This document shows positions 45,740-55,038 of a stretch of DNA of 64,000 nucleotides, piece after piece. Where the stretch lies: positions 1 through 64,000 of the forward strand of contig WRFH01000007.1 of NCBI GenBank assembly GCA_009778915.1, read 5' to 3'. The translations under genes and the position numbers were made by a program. Source of the stretch: Elusimicrobiota bacterium. Lineage in GTDB: Bacteria > Elusimicrobiota > Elusimicrobia > Elusimicrobiales > Elusimicrobiaceae. The notes beneath the pieces are model-generated. The model did no database searches and had not been told where the DNA came from. It saw nothing but the letters and a program-made list of their open reading frames with translations. Each line of letters begins with the position of its first letter. Within the stretch, counting starts at the first letter, position 1.

Positions 45740-48700
45740 TTATTTTACGCTGAGCGTCATATTCGCGCTGTGCGCGGCGAACTCCGGCGCGTACATGCTT
45801 TGCAGTTGCGCGGCGCCTATTTTATAGGTTCCGGCCGTCGTCGGGCGTATTCTATATTTGAGAGTGTACGTCCCCTGCGGCAGCCAGTCTATGAAGAAGT
45901 TTGTCAGACTGTCGCGCGGTTCTTCGTAGCGGGACAATAAATCCCATTTCCAGCCGCTGAGCAGGTTTTCCGCCTCAAAACCTGCCGGGCGCTGGTCTTT
46001 GAGCATTACATATTCAAACTGCGAACTTGTGTTAATGGTCAGCTGTATTTCAATTTCGTCGCCGACATTCACGGTGTCTCCGTCGTTAAGCAGCTTGAGT
46101 TTATAGACGTCGCCGTCTTTGTAGCGGAGGAAATACTGGCGGCTTACGTTCATTAAACCTTTAGAAGATTCGTCCACTTTTCCGTCGGTGGAATACACGG
46201 CGCTCAGAGAGGCGAAATCTGTTGTTTTACCGGATTTAACCACTTGCGCGGAGATATCGTCCAGTGTAATCTTGCTGCCTTCTTTGACGTACTGCAGTGG
46301 TTTTTTAACAAAATCAAAAGGCTTGAAAGTCTGCTCGTCTTTAACGTCGCCCCACGTGATTTTATAGGTCGTATCCGTCGTAAACGCGCCGCGCGCTTTC
46401 ATGACGTCCAGCAGCGCGTAAATAGCGCTGGCGGCCGCTTTTGTGGACGTCCACGTATTTCCTTTGCGGTTAAACAGCATCCATTTAACCATATCGTCAA
46501 TGCGCTTGTCCGTCGGGCGCAGTTTGAGTAACGTACGCAGAGTTATGGCGTGTTTTTCAAGCGTGTCGCTGTACCAGAGCCATGATTTCGCCTCCGGCGT
46601 GAAATACGCGCCGGCGGTATCGTCGACGGTCATCATGTCGAGCACCGCGTCAAGATACCGGTCAGACTCCGTTTTATTGCCCAGGCGGTAGTAAACATTC
46701 GCGGCGTAAATTTTGCCTAACGGCGTCATAAACCGCTCATATTTCGCCGCGTATTCCAGCCAGTCCGCTGACTTTTTAAGCGCGTCCTGTGTTTCTTTCC
46801 ACTCCGGCGGGAAAGAGGTTAAAACATAGGCCGCGTAAAGGCTCATCACAATCTGGTTTTCGCCGGTGTTTTTTGTGTCTTTTATAATGTCGTCAACTTT
46901 GCCGGTGACGTAGCGCATAGCGCGTTTTGTCAAATCCTGCGGTACTTTTACGTCCTGCGACGCGGCCAGCGCGAAATTTTCCAGCAGGTAAAGCGTGACG
47001 TAAGTATCGCTTTTCCCGCCGCAGAACCAGCCGAAACCGCCGTCGGAATTTTGATAACAGGCCAGCCTGTCTTCAGTCTTTTTTGCCAGCTCGGCCACAT
47101 TTTTAGCGTCAAACATATCCACTATTTTTCCGTAATCAACTTTGCGGCCTTCGGCCTCGTAAAGCCACGGCGTTTCGGAAAGCACCGTCTGGCGGACGGG
47201 ATTGTCGGCCTGCCACGGCGGAGTTACGGTATCGCGTTTAGGCAGCTGCGCTACGGCTTTTCTCAACTCCGGATATTTCTGGTAAAAATTATTTACTATC
47301 GCGAGCGGCACATATTTGCTTGTCAGCGAAAATAAATTTTCAAACGGATATTCGACGAGCATGGGCAGGCTGTTAAAGACCGGCAGTATTAAATTAACGT
47401 CAATTTGCAGCTGCATTACGTCGAAAATACGCGTATCGTCCGGCTTTTTAAGGTCCGCGATTTCAATTATGTTGGAACCCTCTTTAAGCGCGGCGACTTT
47501 GCTGTCCACCAGACGCTCGCGGCTTGGCAGTATCGGTATTTCTTTAACTTCCCCGTCGGATAACTGGCCCGCGCGGGCTATGGCGGAAAGCGTTAAAACG
47601 CGCACGCCGCTTTCAACTTTCGCGTCCCATGTGACGGTCGCCTGAGATTTTGCTTTCACTAAAGTCGTCGCCCGCGTGTCGGTAAAATTTAAAATATCAT
47701 AAGCATTTTTACCGTTTTCTTTGACGAGGAGCACGGAGTTTACCGTCATATCGCGGTCCGTTTCATTGCTGATAATTCCTTTAAGCTGCGCTTTGTCGCC
47801 CTCGCGCAGAAAGCGCGGGATTTCAAGGCGTATCATAAGGTCTTTTTTCGTCGCAGTCTGGATGGTTGTCGTGCCGAGCAGCGCGTCTTTGGTGATGGCG
47901 TTTATTATTATGTTCCACGACGTTAAACGCTGCGGCATGGTTAAAGCTATGGAACCTTTGCCGTTAATCACTTTGGACTGCGGAGCAAAGTAGGCCGTTT
48001 CAGACATATCTGTCCTGGCTTCAACGCCGCCCGCGGCGGCTTCCATCTGCGCGCTTTTGTCCGCTGCTGCTTCTTGTTTCATGTCTCCGGCGGCGGACAG
48101 TGTAGCAGCTTTATTCATCATCGGCGCGGCCCCCGCGGCATTTGGCGCGCTTCGAGCTTCCATAACCATGTCGGCCTCGGCGTACATTGCGCTTCTTAAT
48201 CCTCTGCCCATACCAAAATATCTGTAAGAATATTCCGCGTTAAAATGCGGCAGCGGCGTTTCCGAGATATATTCATACTTTTCGGAATTTTTGAAAAACT
48301 GGTTGAAGTTAACGTCGAACAAAGAATTTTCTATGCCTTGGCCATAATAAGCGTACCGGCTTCCGCCGTAAAGCGCGCCGACGGCAAGCGGGTTAACCGG
48401 CTTGCTGTAATAATCAAGCGAGCGGTCATAAATTTTGACGGTGGCCTCGGCGTTGACTGGCCGTTTCTGGTAATCTGACACGCCGAAAGTCCAGTTGACT
48501 TTTTCACCGGGCAGAACGGAAGACGGCGTTTTTATTTCCACTGTAAGTTCTTTGTCATTATGAGGTATGCTGACGGAAGTCCCGCCTGAATACGTTTTAT
48601 AATCACTGACGCCGAACCAGTTTACTGTTACTCCGCCGCGGTGTTCCTGCGTCACGGGAAAAGAGTAAATACTCGCGCCGCTCTGTCGGATTGTGTCGTA

Positions 48701-51700
48701 GCGGAGCACAAAATTATCCTGTTTTACCTGAACGTATTTCGTGTTCTGAACGCCGCCGGCGCCCAGCAAAATCCGCGCGGTCTCACCGGGATAATAAGCG
48801 CTGTGCTCCGGGATAGTGACGGACGGCAGGTCAAGAGTTGAATTTTCCGACGCGAAAATCAGCAGCGCGTTTTGCTCCGCGTTGCCGTCTTTTTGTTTTA
48901 ATTTAATTCTGTAAACACCTTCTTTCTGCGCCGGTATCGTGACGGAGGACGGTTTATCTTTATTAAAATTAACGGTTACGCTGTAAACTTCCGTAATTTC
49001 TTTTGTCTTCTCAAAAGCCTGTTCGAGCGTGGCCGCGTCTTTGTCATAATTATTCTCTAGAGAATAAAGTTCAAACGCCGCGCTGCCAGACTGTGGTTTA
49101 TCGTTAATGTCAACCAGGGACACGTCTAATTTATAATACTTTCCCGCGTCGGCAAAGCCGGTTGGCAAATCAATTTTAAACATGACAGGATCTTTAGACG
49201 CGCGGTAAGTTTTCGTCGCGTTAATAGTGCGCCCGCCGGCGTCAAAAACGTTGACCTCGACGGTGTATGTGGACGGAAGATTATTTTTCTTGGCGTTGTC
49301 GCCGGATTCGGGTTTGAACGTAAAATTAAAATCTCCGTCTGAGTTTGCCGTGGTTTTGCCGTAAGCCACTTCCTCGCGGCCCGCGCCGCGGTACCAGCTC
49401 AGCCACCAGAAAAAATAGGGGATATAATCTTCCCTGTAAACTTTATATTCAACGTTAGCGTTAGCCGCGCCGCCGCCGTAATAATATTTCGCGCCGCCTT
49501 CAACTTTTACGTCGGCGCCATAATACCACGGCGCATCAGCGTCTTTCAAAGTTACTTCAAATTCCGGCCGTTTATATTCTTCAACCTTAAAATTGGCGTA
49601 GCCGCTGCCCGTCCAAACCGCGTCCTGCACCGTCGCGTTGATAGAGTAATTGCCCAGCAGTCCGGTTTGCGGCACGGTAAATTTATACGCGGCGGAACCG
49701 AAGTCGTTTAATTTTATAGTCTCCGCCGCCACCGTCTTATAATTTGCGTTGCGTATTTCAATTTTTACGGGATAAGGACGCGAATAAACTTTAAACCCGC
49801 GCGGCACGCGTTCCAGCGCGGTAACTTTAATTTGCGCGTCCTGACCAGGACGGTAAATGGCGCGGTCAGTTTCTACAAAAACAACTATCGGTTCCGGCGT
49901 TGAATATGAAAAGCTTGGCATATTTTGCAGATAAGCGTAAGAATTTTGATAAGCCGCCAGCGGCGAAATATTAATGTAATTAGAATTATTTCTTGAGACG
50001 GCGACATTATGGTTAAACGCCGCCGTGCCGTCTTTATCCGACGTAAAAGTTCTGTCCGGCTCTTCATAGACGTACGTATCTATTTTTGCGCCTTGGACCG
50101 GCGCGCCTGTTTTGGGGTTAAGTACAAAAAATTTAAAAATATCCGGCGTGAAAACGCGCGACGGATTTTGGAAATCATAAACATATTTATCCGGGTTATC
50201 TTCTATGCCCGTGCTTACGGCCAGCATAATATCCGTGATATTTAACGGCGCGCCATAGACGGGCGCGGCGTTAAAATCAAAGTTCTGGTTACTGCTCAGC
50301 AGCACGATATAAAGCCCGCGTTCGTTGACGGGCGGCACTTTTATTTCGGCTTTATCCAAAAAACCGTATTTTTTTTCATAAGTAAAATTCTGGCTGAAAG
50401 TCTGCACCGGCGTTTCGGCTAAAACTTTTTTCAAATTTTCGGCATTGGCGTTAAAGTAGGTTAAATATGAATACCCGTCGCGGCTGTATCTTTGCATGCT
50501 TTTAAGTTCTTCGACGGAAGTTTTGTAAACGCGGCCATAAAGAGTATTCACGTTCCGCAGCCGCGCGTTAAGCGTGATATTGTTAGGGTTCGGCGCGGCG
50601 GGGAAATTGCCGGAGTCCACAACTTCGCGGCGGATATCTTTTATAGTTCTGCCGCACAGTTTGGAAAAATTTTTGTCCGTCAGCCCTTCGCAATATAAGG
50701 CGGTATTTACCGCGCTTTCATATTCTGCCAGACTGTCGTTCAAAAGATTTGCGGCGTTGAAAGCGGCGAAACTTTTGGCGTACGGCGTAAAATCTTCTTC
50801 TTTAACAGATTCCTTAGCCGGTTCTTTTTTAAAGAGTTTTGAGAAGAAAGATTCTTTTACTTCCTCCTTTTTCTCTTCTTTTTTCACGCCGTAGCCGGCC
50901 CATTGTGAAAGCAGCGCGGCGGCTTGTTTTGCCGCCTCTTTTTTATCCGCCGGCTCAAACTGGTCTTCAAAATTAAACGGCAGCATAACGCGCTCCACGC
51001 GCCAAAAGCCGCGCGCGCTGTCTCTGCCAGTGCCTTTTAAATTGTATGCTTCTTCATAAATTTCGGCCAGTTTTTCCAAATTCCACACGCCGGCATTTTT
51101 GGAAGAATACACAGGCCCGGTAAAATCAAAAGCGCGGAAAAATATATCTTCTTTCTGCTGTTTTGATAAAATAAAATCGCGCAGTTTTACAACGGTAAAA
51201 TCAAACAGAGTCGGAATGCGTTCCGTGTCGGTGTCTTTGGTGTTAATCAGCAAAGTTTCGTCAGCAATCGGCGCGTTGATAAGTTTTTCGCGCAGCGCCC
51301 ACAGCGCGGTAAAATCGTCGTCCTGTTTTTGCTGCCACTGTTTTTTTGTCAGTTCTGCAGCGGCTTTCTCCTGCGTATTCGTTCCTTGCGAGGTAGATAC
51401 ATAAACAGGCACAGCCTCCGGCGTATCCATTTCGTCTGTATCCATAGCAAAGCCGTAGTTGTTGAGCATCTGCCCGGCGGTAAAAGTTCTGTAAAGCAAA
51501 AAGCGGGCGCGCCAGATACCGTCTTCGGGCAGAGCGTAAGAATAAATTTTTTGCGCGGCGGTATCATATTTAAAACCGGCAAGCATGCAGTCAACGGTTT
51601 TCAACTGCGCGGTATAAGCGGTATTTTTATCGTCGGAAGAAGAAAGTTGCTCATATGTTTTCTGCGCTTCGTTAAAGCGTCCGCTTTTAAAAGCCGCGTC

Positions 51701-51775
51701 CGCGTCCGCCAAAGTCTGGGCGGATAACGCGCCCGCGCATATTAAGGTAAAAAATAATATCAAGATTCTTTTCAT
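45740..51775 (-). CDS. Bacterial alpha-2-macroglobulin without thioester (YfaS-like)
   Basis: A 2011-residue secreted protein. It has a signal peptide (MKRILILFFTLICAGALSA), then a TPR-like pair (DADAAFKSGRFNEAQKTYEQ). Many macroglobulin beta domains follow, with TDRAIYRPGQDAQIK in the core. An Ala/Met-rich stretch at about residues 1195-1258 sits where a bait region is expected. MPQRLTSWNIIINAITKD marks the alpha-2-macroglobulin domain. At the thioester position the protein reads YPFENLFSLTSKYVP, with no CxEQ, so covalent trapping is not expected. SD GGGAGAG; a single-gene unit with its own terminator and no pbpC neighbour. Confidence 0.92.
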   Translation of the reverse strand: MKRILILFFTLICAGALSAQTLADADAAFKSGRFNEAQKTYEQLSSSDDKNTAYTAQLKTVDCMLAGFKYDTAAQKIYSYALPEDGIWRARFLLYRTFTAGQMLNNYGFAMDTDEMDTPEAVPVYVSTSQGTNTQEKAAAELTKKQWQQKQDDDFTALWALREKLINAPIADETLLINTKDTDTERIPTLFDFTVVKLRDFILSKQQKEDIFFRAFDFTGPVYSSKNAGVWNLEKLAEIYEEAYNLKGTGRDSARGFWRVERVMLPFNFEDQFEPADKKEAAKQAAALLSQWAGYGVKKEEKKEEVKESFFSKLFKKEPAKESVKEEDFTPYAKSFAAFNAANLLNDSLAEYESAVNTALYCEGLTDKNFSKLCGRTIKDIRREVVDSGNFPAAPNPNNITLNARLRNVNTLYGRVYKTSVEELKSMQRYSRDGYSYLTYFNANAENLKKVLAETPVQTFSQNFTYEKKYGFLDKAEIKVPPVNERGLYIVLLSSNQNFDFNAAPVYGAPLNITDIMLAVSTGIEDNPDKYVYDFQNPSRVFTPDIFKFFVLNPKTGAPVQGAKIDTYVYEEPDRTFTSDKDGTAAFNHNVAVSRNNSNYINISPLAAYQNSYAYLQNMPSFSYSTPEPIVVFVETDRAIYRPGQDAQIKVTALERVPRGFKVYSRPYPVKIEIRNANYKTVAAETIKLNDFGSAAYKFTVPQTGLLGNYSINATVQDAVWTGSGYANFKVEEYKRPEFEVTLKDADAPWYYGADVKVEGGAKYYYGGGAANANVEYKVYREDYIPYFFWWLSWYRGAGREEVAYGKTTANSDGDFNFTFKPESGDNAKKNNLPSTYTVEVNVFDAGGRTINATKTYRASKDPVMFKIDLPTGFADAGKYYKLDVSLVDINDKPQSGSAAFELYSLENNYDKDAATLEQAFEKTKEITEVYSVTVNFNKDKPSSVTIPAQKEGVYRIKLKQKDGNAEQNALLIFASENSTLDLPSVTIPEHSAYYPGETARILLGAGGVQNTKYVQVKQDNFVLRYDTIRQSGASIYSFPVTQEHRGGVTVNWFGVSDYKTYSGGTSVSIPHNDKELTVEIKTPSSVLPGEKVNWTFGVSDYQKRPVNAEATVKIYDRSLDYYSKPVNPLAVGALYGGSRYAYYGQGIENSLFDVNFNQFFKNSEKYEYISETPLPHFNAEYSYRYFGMGRGLRSAMYAEADMVMEARSAPNAAGAAPMMNKAATLSAAGDMKQEAAADKSAQMEAAAGGVEARTDMSETAYFAPQSKVINGKGSIALTMPQRLTSWNIIINAITKDALLGTTTIQTATKKDLMIRLEIPRFLREGDKAQLKGIISNETDRDMTVNSVLLVKENGKNAYDILNFTDTRATTLVKAKSQATVTWDAKVESGVRVLTLSAIARAGQLSDGEVKEIPILPSRERLVDSKVAALKEGSNIIEIADLKKPDDTRIFDVMQLQIDVNLILPVFNSLPMLVEYPFENLFSLTSKYVPLAIVNNFYQKYPELRKAVAQLPKRDTVTPPWQADNPVRQTVLSETPWLYEAEGRKVDYGKIVDMFDAKNVAELAKKTEDRLACYQNSDGGFGWFCGGKSDTYVTLYLLENFALAASQDVKVPQDLTKRAMRYVTGKVDDIIKDTKNTGENQIVMSLYAAYVLTSFPPEWKETQDALKKSADWLEYAAKYERFMTPLGKIYAANVYYRLGNKTESDRYLDAVLDMMTVDDTAGAYFTPEAKSWLWYSDTLEKHAITLRTLLKLRPTDKRIDDMVKWMLFNRKGNTWTSTKAAASAIYALLDVMKARGAFTTDTTYKITWGDVKDEQTFKPFDFVKKPLQYVKEGSKITLDDISAQVVKSGKTTDFASLSAVYSTDGKVDESSKGLMNVSRQYFLRYKDGDVYKLKLLNDGDTVNVGDEIEIQLTINTSSQFEYVMLKDQRPAGFEAENLLSGWKWDLLSRYEEPRDSLTNFFIDWLPQGTYTLKYRIRPTTAGTYKIGAAQLQSMYAPEFAAHSANMTLSVK

Positions 51776-51816
51776 CAGGCTCTCCCAAAGTCTAATATAT
51801 TAAAAGGATAGTAAAT

Positions 51817-51853
51817 TTAAAAGGACAAATCTAAAACGGATTTGTCCTTTTAA
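51817..51853 (-). terminator. Terminator of argS
   Basis: A 15-bp stem (TTAAAAGGACAAATC with complement) has a 7-nt loop and T residues on the minus-strand side. Confidence 0.85.
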
Positions 51854-51875
51854 GAGTATTATAAAACTAATTATT

Positions 51876-53471
51876 TTACATCTCTTCCGGCGCGGAAACG
51901 CCTATCAGTTCAAGGCCTTTTTTAATCCTCTCTTTCGCGCGCTGGCAGATGAGCAGACGCGCGGCCGTCGTCTCCAAATCCGCTTCGTCAAGCACGCGGC
52001 AGTTATCATAAAAAGAGTGGAAAATACCTGCAAGCTCGACGAGGTATGTCGACAGATAATGGGGGGAAAAATCTCTGGCGCAGTTTTGCAGCACGGGCTT
52101 AAGCCAAAGCATTTTGGCAAGCAGCGCGCGTTCCTGCGGCGCGAATTTATAACCTATTAAATTCTGCGCCTGCGTCAGGCTTTTTTCCCGCGCGGTTCTT
52201 TCTATTTTCGCGGCGCGCGCGTGCACGTACTGCACGTAAAAAACCGGGTTTTCGGCAGTTTTCTTTTTTGCCAAATCAAGGTCAAAATTCATATGCGCGT
52301 CCGCGGTGCGGGAGGCGAAGAAAAAGCGCGCGGCGTCTTTTCCCACGTCTTCAATCAGCCCGCGCAGCGTGATAAATTTGCCGGAGCGTTTGGACATTTT
52401 TACTTTTTCGCCGCCTTCGATTAGGTGGACAAGCTGGTGGATGACGGGCACAAAACTGTCTTCTGTTTTGTCCAGCGCTTTTATGGCCGCTTTCATGCGC
52501 GGCACGTAACCGTGGTGGTCCGCGCCCAAAATGTCAACCAGCCGCGAATAGCCGCGGTCAAATTTATTTTTATGGTAAGCGATATCCGCCAGAAAATATG
52601 TAGGCCGCCCGTCGGTACGGACAAGCACGCGGTCTTTGTCGTCTGTATCTTTACTGGAGCCAAACCAGACGGCGCCATCTTTGTCATAAGCCAGATTTCT
52701 TGACTTCAAAAAATCCAGCGTTTTAGACGGCAAATCTTCTTTATAAAGTTCCGACTCTCGGAACCAGCGCGTGAAGTTTACGTTAAACGCCGCCATGTCT
52801 TCCTGATGAGTTTTGATTAAATATTCTATGGCGTAGGAAGAAAATTCTTTATCGGTCCAGCCGGCGCACTTGTCTTTAATTTCCGCCGCCATATCTATAA
52901 GATAATCGCCGTGATAACCGTTTTCCGGCGGTTCTTTGCCTTCGACGCGGGTTTTTAACGACACGCCCAAAAGTTCCGCCTGGTTGCCGGCGTCGTTGAC
53001 GTAATATTCGGCGTCGCAGTTTATGCCGACGGCGTTTAAAATCCTTACCAGACTGTCGCCGAGGCTTGCGCCGCGGCCGCTGGCCACGTGCAGCGGGCCC
53101 GTCGGGTTGGCCGAGACAAATTCTATAAGCGTGCGCTCTTTGCTTACGCCGGCGTTTCTGTCTTTAAGGCGGCGGTCAAGAGAGGCGTTTGAAATAAATC
53201 CGTCGTCCAGAATAATGTTTACAAAACCCGGCGGCGCGGCCTGCGCGTCAGCCACGCTGTTTACGCCCTGTATGATTTTCGCGGCGGTTTTTGCTATTTC
53301 CAGCGGATTTTTCTTTAAAATTTTTGCGGCGGACAGCGGCCATGAAATTGAAATATCCGCGCCGGTATGCGCCGGAGCAGACGAGATTTCCACCGGCGGC
53401 AACAGCGCGCCGGCAAAATTTTCATTGCTTTTTAATTTTAACTCTATGTCCGCTTTTAATTTGTCCAGCAT
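51876..53471 (-). CDS. argS: Arginyl-tRNA synthetase
   Basis: Class I synthetase of 531 residues from ATG 53471 (MLDKLKADIELKLK). An N-terminal Add-1-like domain is followed by the catalytic core with ANPTGPLHVASGRGASLGD, where HVAS stands in place of the usual HxGH, and KMSKRSGKFITL as KMSKS. DALR-type anticodon-binding helices form the C-terminus. An in-frame GTG at 53504 lies inside the adjacent palindrome and adds nothing family-like. A weak GGA lies 7 nt before the ATG. Last gene of the unit running from the WecA-like gene. Confidence 0.93.
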   Translation of the reverse strand: MLDKLKADIELKLKSNENFAGALLPPVEISSAPAHTGADISISWPLSAAKILKKNPLEIAKTAAKIIQGVNSVADAQAAPPGFVNIILDDGFISNASLDRRLKDRNAGVSKERTLIEFVSANPTGPLHVASGRGASLGDSLVRILNAVGINCDAEYYVNDAGNQAELLGVSLKTRVEGKEPPENGYHGDYLIDMAAEIKDKCAGWTDKEFSSYAIEYLIKTHQEDMAAFNVNFTRWFRESELYKEDLPSKTLDFLKSRNLAYDKDGAVWFGSSKDTDDKDRVLVRTDGRPTYFLADIAYHKNKFDRGYSRLVDILGADHHGYVPRMKAAIKALDKTEDSFVPVIHQLVHLIEGGEKVKMSKRSGKFITLRGLIEDVGKDAARFFFASRTADAHMNFDLDLAKKKTAENPVFYVQYVHARAAKIERTAREKSLTQAQNLIGYKFAPQERALLAKMLWLKPVLQNCARDFSPHYLSTYLVELAGIFHSFYDNCRVLDEADLETTAARLLICQRAKERIKKGLELIGVSAPEEM

Positions 53472-53474
53472 ATC

Positions 53475-53670
53475 AGGTTCCGTAATAAGGCTAACCCTTT
53501 GCACGTTTGCCGAAAAACCGGCAAACCCTTCGGGCTTTGTAATTTTTGGAAAATTTTAATTTTTTTGCTCCTTACATAGGCTCCGCCTGTCGGCTATGCT
53601 CGTCGCAAAGAAAATTAAAATTTTCGAAAAATTACTTTGCATACAAAGGGTTAGCCTTATTACGGAACCT
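53475..53670. repeat. 196-bp nested palindromic element between rsfS and argS
   Basis: Perfect 27-bp terminal inverted repeats lie at 53475-53501 and 53644-53670. Inside them a second pair (53539-53568 and 53605-53635, about 30 nt) matches with one mismatch and one bulge. The centre (53575-53598) can pair CATAG with CTATG. A side hairpin GTTTGCCG/CGGCAAAC lies at 53505-53526. The element fills the whole gap from the rsfS stop to 3 nt before the argS ATG. It encodes no protein. It could be a MITE-like mobile repeat or a structured mRNA region. Confidence 0.85.
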
Positions 53671-53671
53671 C

Positions 53672-54094
53672 TTATTTTTTCTTTTTTGCCGCCGGTTTTT
53701 TTGCCGTTTTCCTGACGGCGGTTTTCTTTTTAGGCGCGGCCTTTTTTACGGGCTTCTGCCATGAAATTATTTTGCCGAAACTAAAAATTTTCTCAAGAGC
53801 GTAAAACTCCCGCGCGTCGTTTGTCATTAAATGGAGCATGAAATTGCCGTAATCAGAGACGCGCCAGGAATTTGATTCCCCGCCGTCGCGGCTGGTTTTG
53901 AAAACGCCCAGCTGTTTAAGTTCGCGGCTGACGTTATCTTCCACCGCTTCCAGATGCGGGCGGGATGTTACGGTAGCAATAACGACGAAATCGCACAACG
54001 AAGACAGACCTTTAAGGTCAATGACTTTAACGTCTTCCGCCTTCTGTTCGTCGGCCAGCCGGGCGGCCAGTAAAACGGTTTCTTTCGTATTCAT
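53672..54094 (-). CDS. rsfS: Ribosomal silencing factor RsfS
   Basis: A 140-residue cytosolic protein that binds ribosomal protein uL14 and blocks subunit joining in starvation. The core (about residues 5-112) has KVIDLKGLSSLCDFVVIAT, WRVSDYGNFMLHLM and REFYALEKIF. The last 27 residues are a Lys/Ala-rich tail (KKAAPKKKTAVRKTAKK) not usual for the family. SD GAGGA. The nadD-yqeK-rsfS order resembles that in Bacillus. Confidence 0.93.
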   Translation of the reverse strand: MNTKETVLLAARLADEQKAEDVKVIDLKGLSSLCDFVVIATVTSRPHLEAVEDNVSRELKQLGVFKTSRDGGESNSWRVSDYGNFMLHLMTNDAREFYALEKIFSFGKIISWQKPVKKAAPKKKTAVRKTAKKPAAKKKK

Positions 54095-54123
54095 AAAAAT
54101 CCTCTTTTATAGACTTTAACATT

Positions 54124-55038
54124 TTATTTAGGCATTTTGAAGTTTTTGCCTATTATGATTTGCGCGTCGCAGAAGGCGGACGGATTTTTTTCGCTGAACA
54201 GTTCGCTGTCCCGCAGTCCCAGGGCCAGGCTTAACTGTTTTAACTCTTTGCTGCGGCCGGTATTGTCTATAATTTTAGTATTGTCTTCCATTTTAGGATT
54301 GGTGTCATACTGAAGTACGTCGATATTTAACAATTTCTGCTCATTTAGTTTTCTTAAATACTGCGTAAGCTGCAGCGCGGCGCCTTTGCGGCCGGAGGCG
54401 TTGTAAATTTCAACTATAAGCGGGTGGTTTTCGACGGTTAGCGGAGAATTGCCCGCCTTATCGTCTGTCGGTTTCGCGCGGGAGTTTTTCGGCTGCGGCA
54501 TATCAACCGTGACGGTAAAATCCGTCATTTCCAGATTAAGAGAACCTAAAGTCAGAAGCACAAATTCATACGGCGCTATATTCGTCCTGTGCCGCGCGTA
54601 AGCTTTGGCGTAATCGTAAACGTATTTTACGCCCAGCAGCGGATTGTAGCGCCACGAAGACATAGTGGTTTTGAAATCAGACCAAAAAGCGTCAGACTCC
54701 GTTTCCGGCACGAAATATTTGAAGTGCCTCGGCGCTATGTTTTTTGTTCCCAGCAGTTTTAACGCTTTCTCCTGCGGCGTTAATTCCGGCGGAGGATTTT
54801 TAGTTTTTTTTGGCGGCGGCAGGTAGGCGTTTGTGATATTTATAAATTTTGTCCCGGGCGTATAAGTCATTATTAGAGCAGGTTCGCTCAAAAACACGAT
54901 ATTAAGCGGCTCCGCGGTTTTGCCTATGTATAAATGCGTTATATAATTTCTCTGCTGCACAATAAACGCGCCCGCCAAAACCAGCAGGAAAACAAATAAA
55001 ATCAGCGCGTTGATTATTTTTTTAAAAGATGATTCCAT
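54124..55038 (-). CDS. Membrane-anchored LytR C-terminal-domain protein
   Basis: A 304-residue protein. One N-terminal membrane helix (about residues 8-30) is followed by a mostly unassigned middle with a Pro/Lys-rich linker. The C-terminal 90 residues form a LytR_C domain (VEIYNASGRKGAALQLTQYL ... DAQIIIGKNF). It lacks the catalytic LCP domain, so it is not itself a ligase. I chose ATG 55038 (MESSFKKI) with AGGG 9 nt upstream; it overlaps the nadD fusion gene by 25 nt. Probably periplasmic and cell-wall associated. Confidence 0.8.
   Translation of the reverse strand: MESSFKKIINALILFVFLLVLAGAFIVQQRNYITHLYIGKTAEPLNIVFLSEPALIMTYTPGTKFINITNAYLPPPKKTKNPPPELTPQEKALKLLGTKNIAPRHFKYFVPETESDAFWSDFKTTMSSWRYNPLLGVKYVYDYAKAYARHRTNIAPYEFVLLTLGSLNLEMTDFTVTVDMPQPKNSRAKPTDDKAGNSPLTVENHPLIVEIYNASGRKGAALQLTQYLRKLNEQKLLNIDVLQYDTNPKMEDNTKIIDNTGRSKELKQLSLALGLRDSELFSEKNPSAFCDAQIIIGKNFKMPK

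Noticed and set aside
53472-53504. GTG 53504 as the argS start
   Set aside because: It falls in the arm of the palindromic element. The ATG at 53471 begins the family-like sequence.
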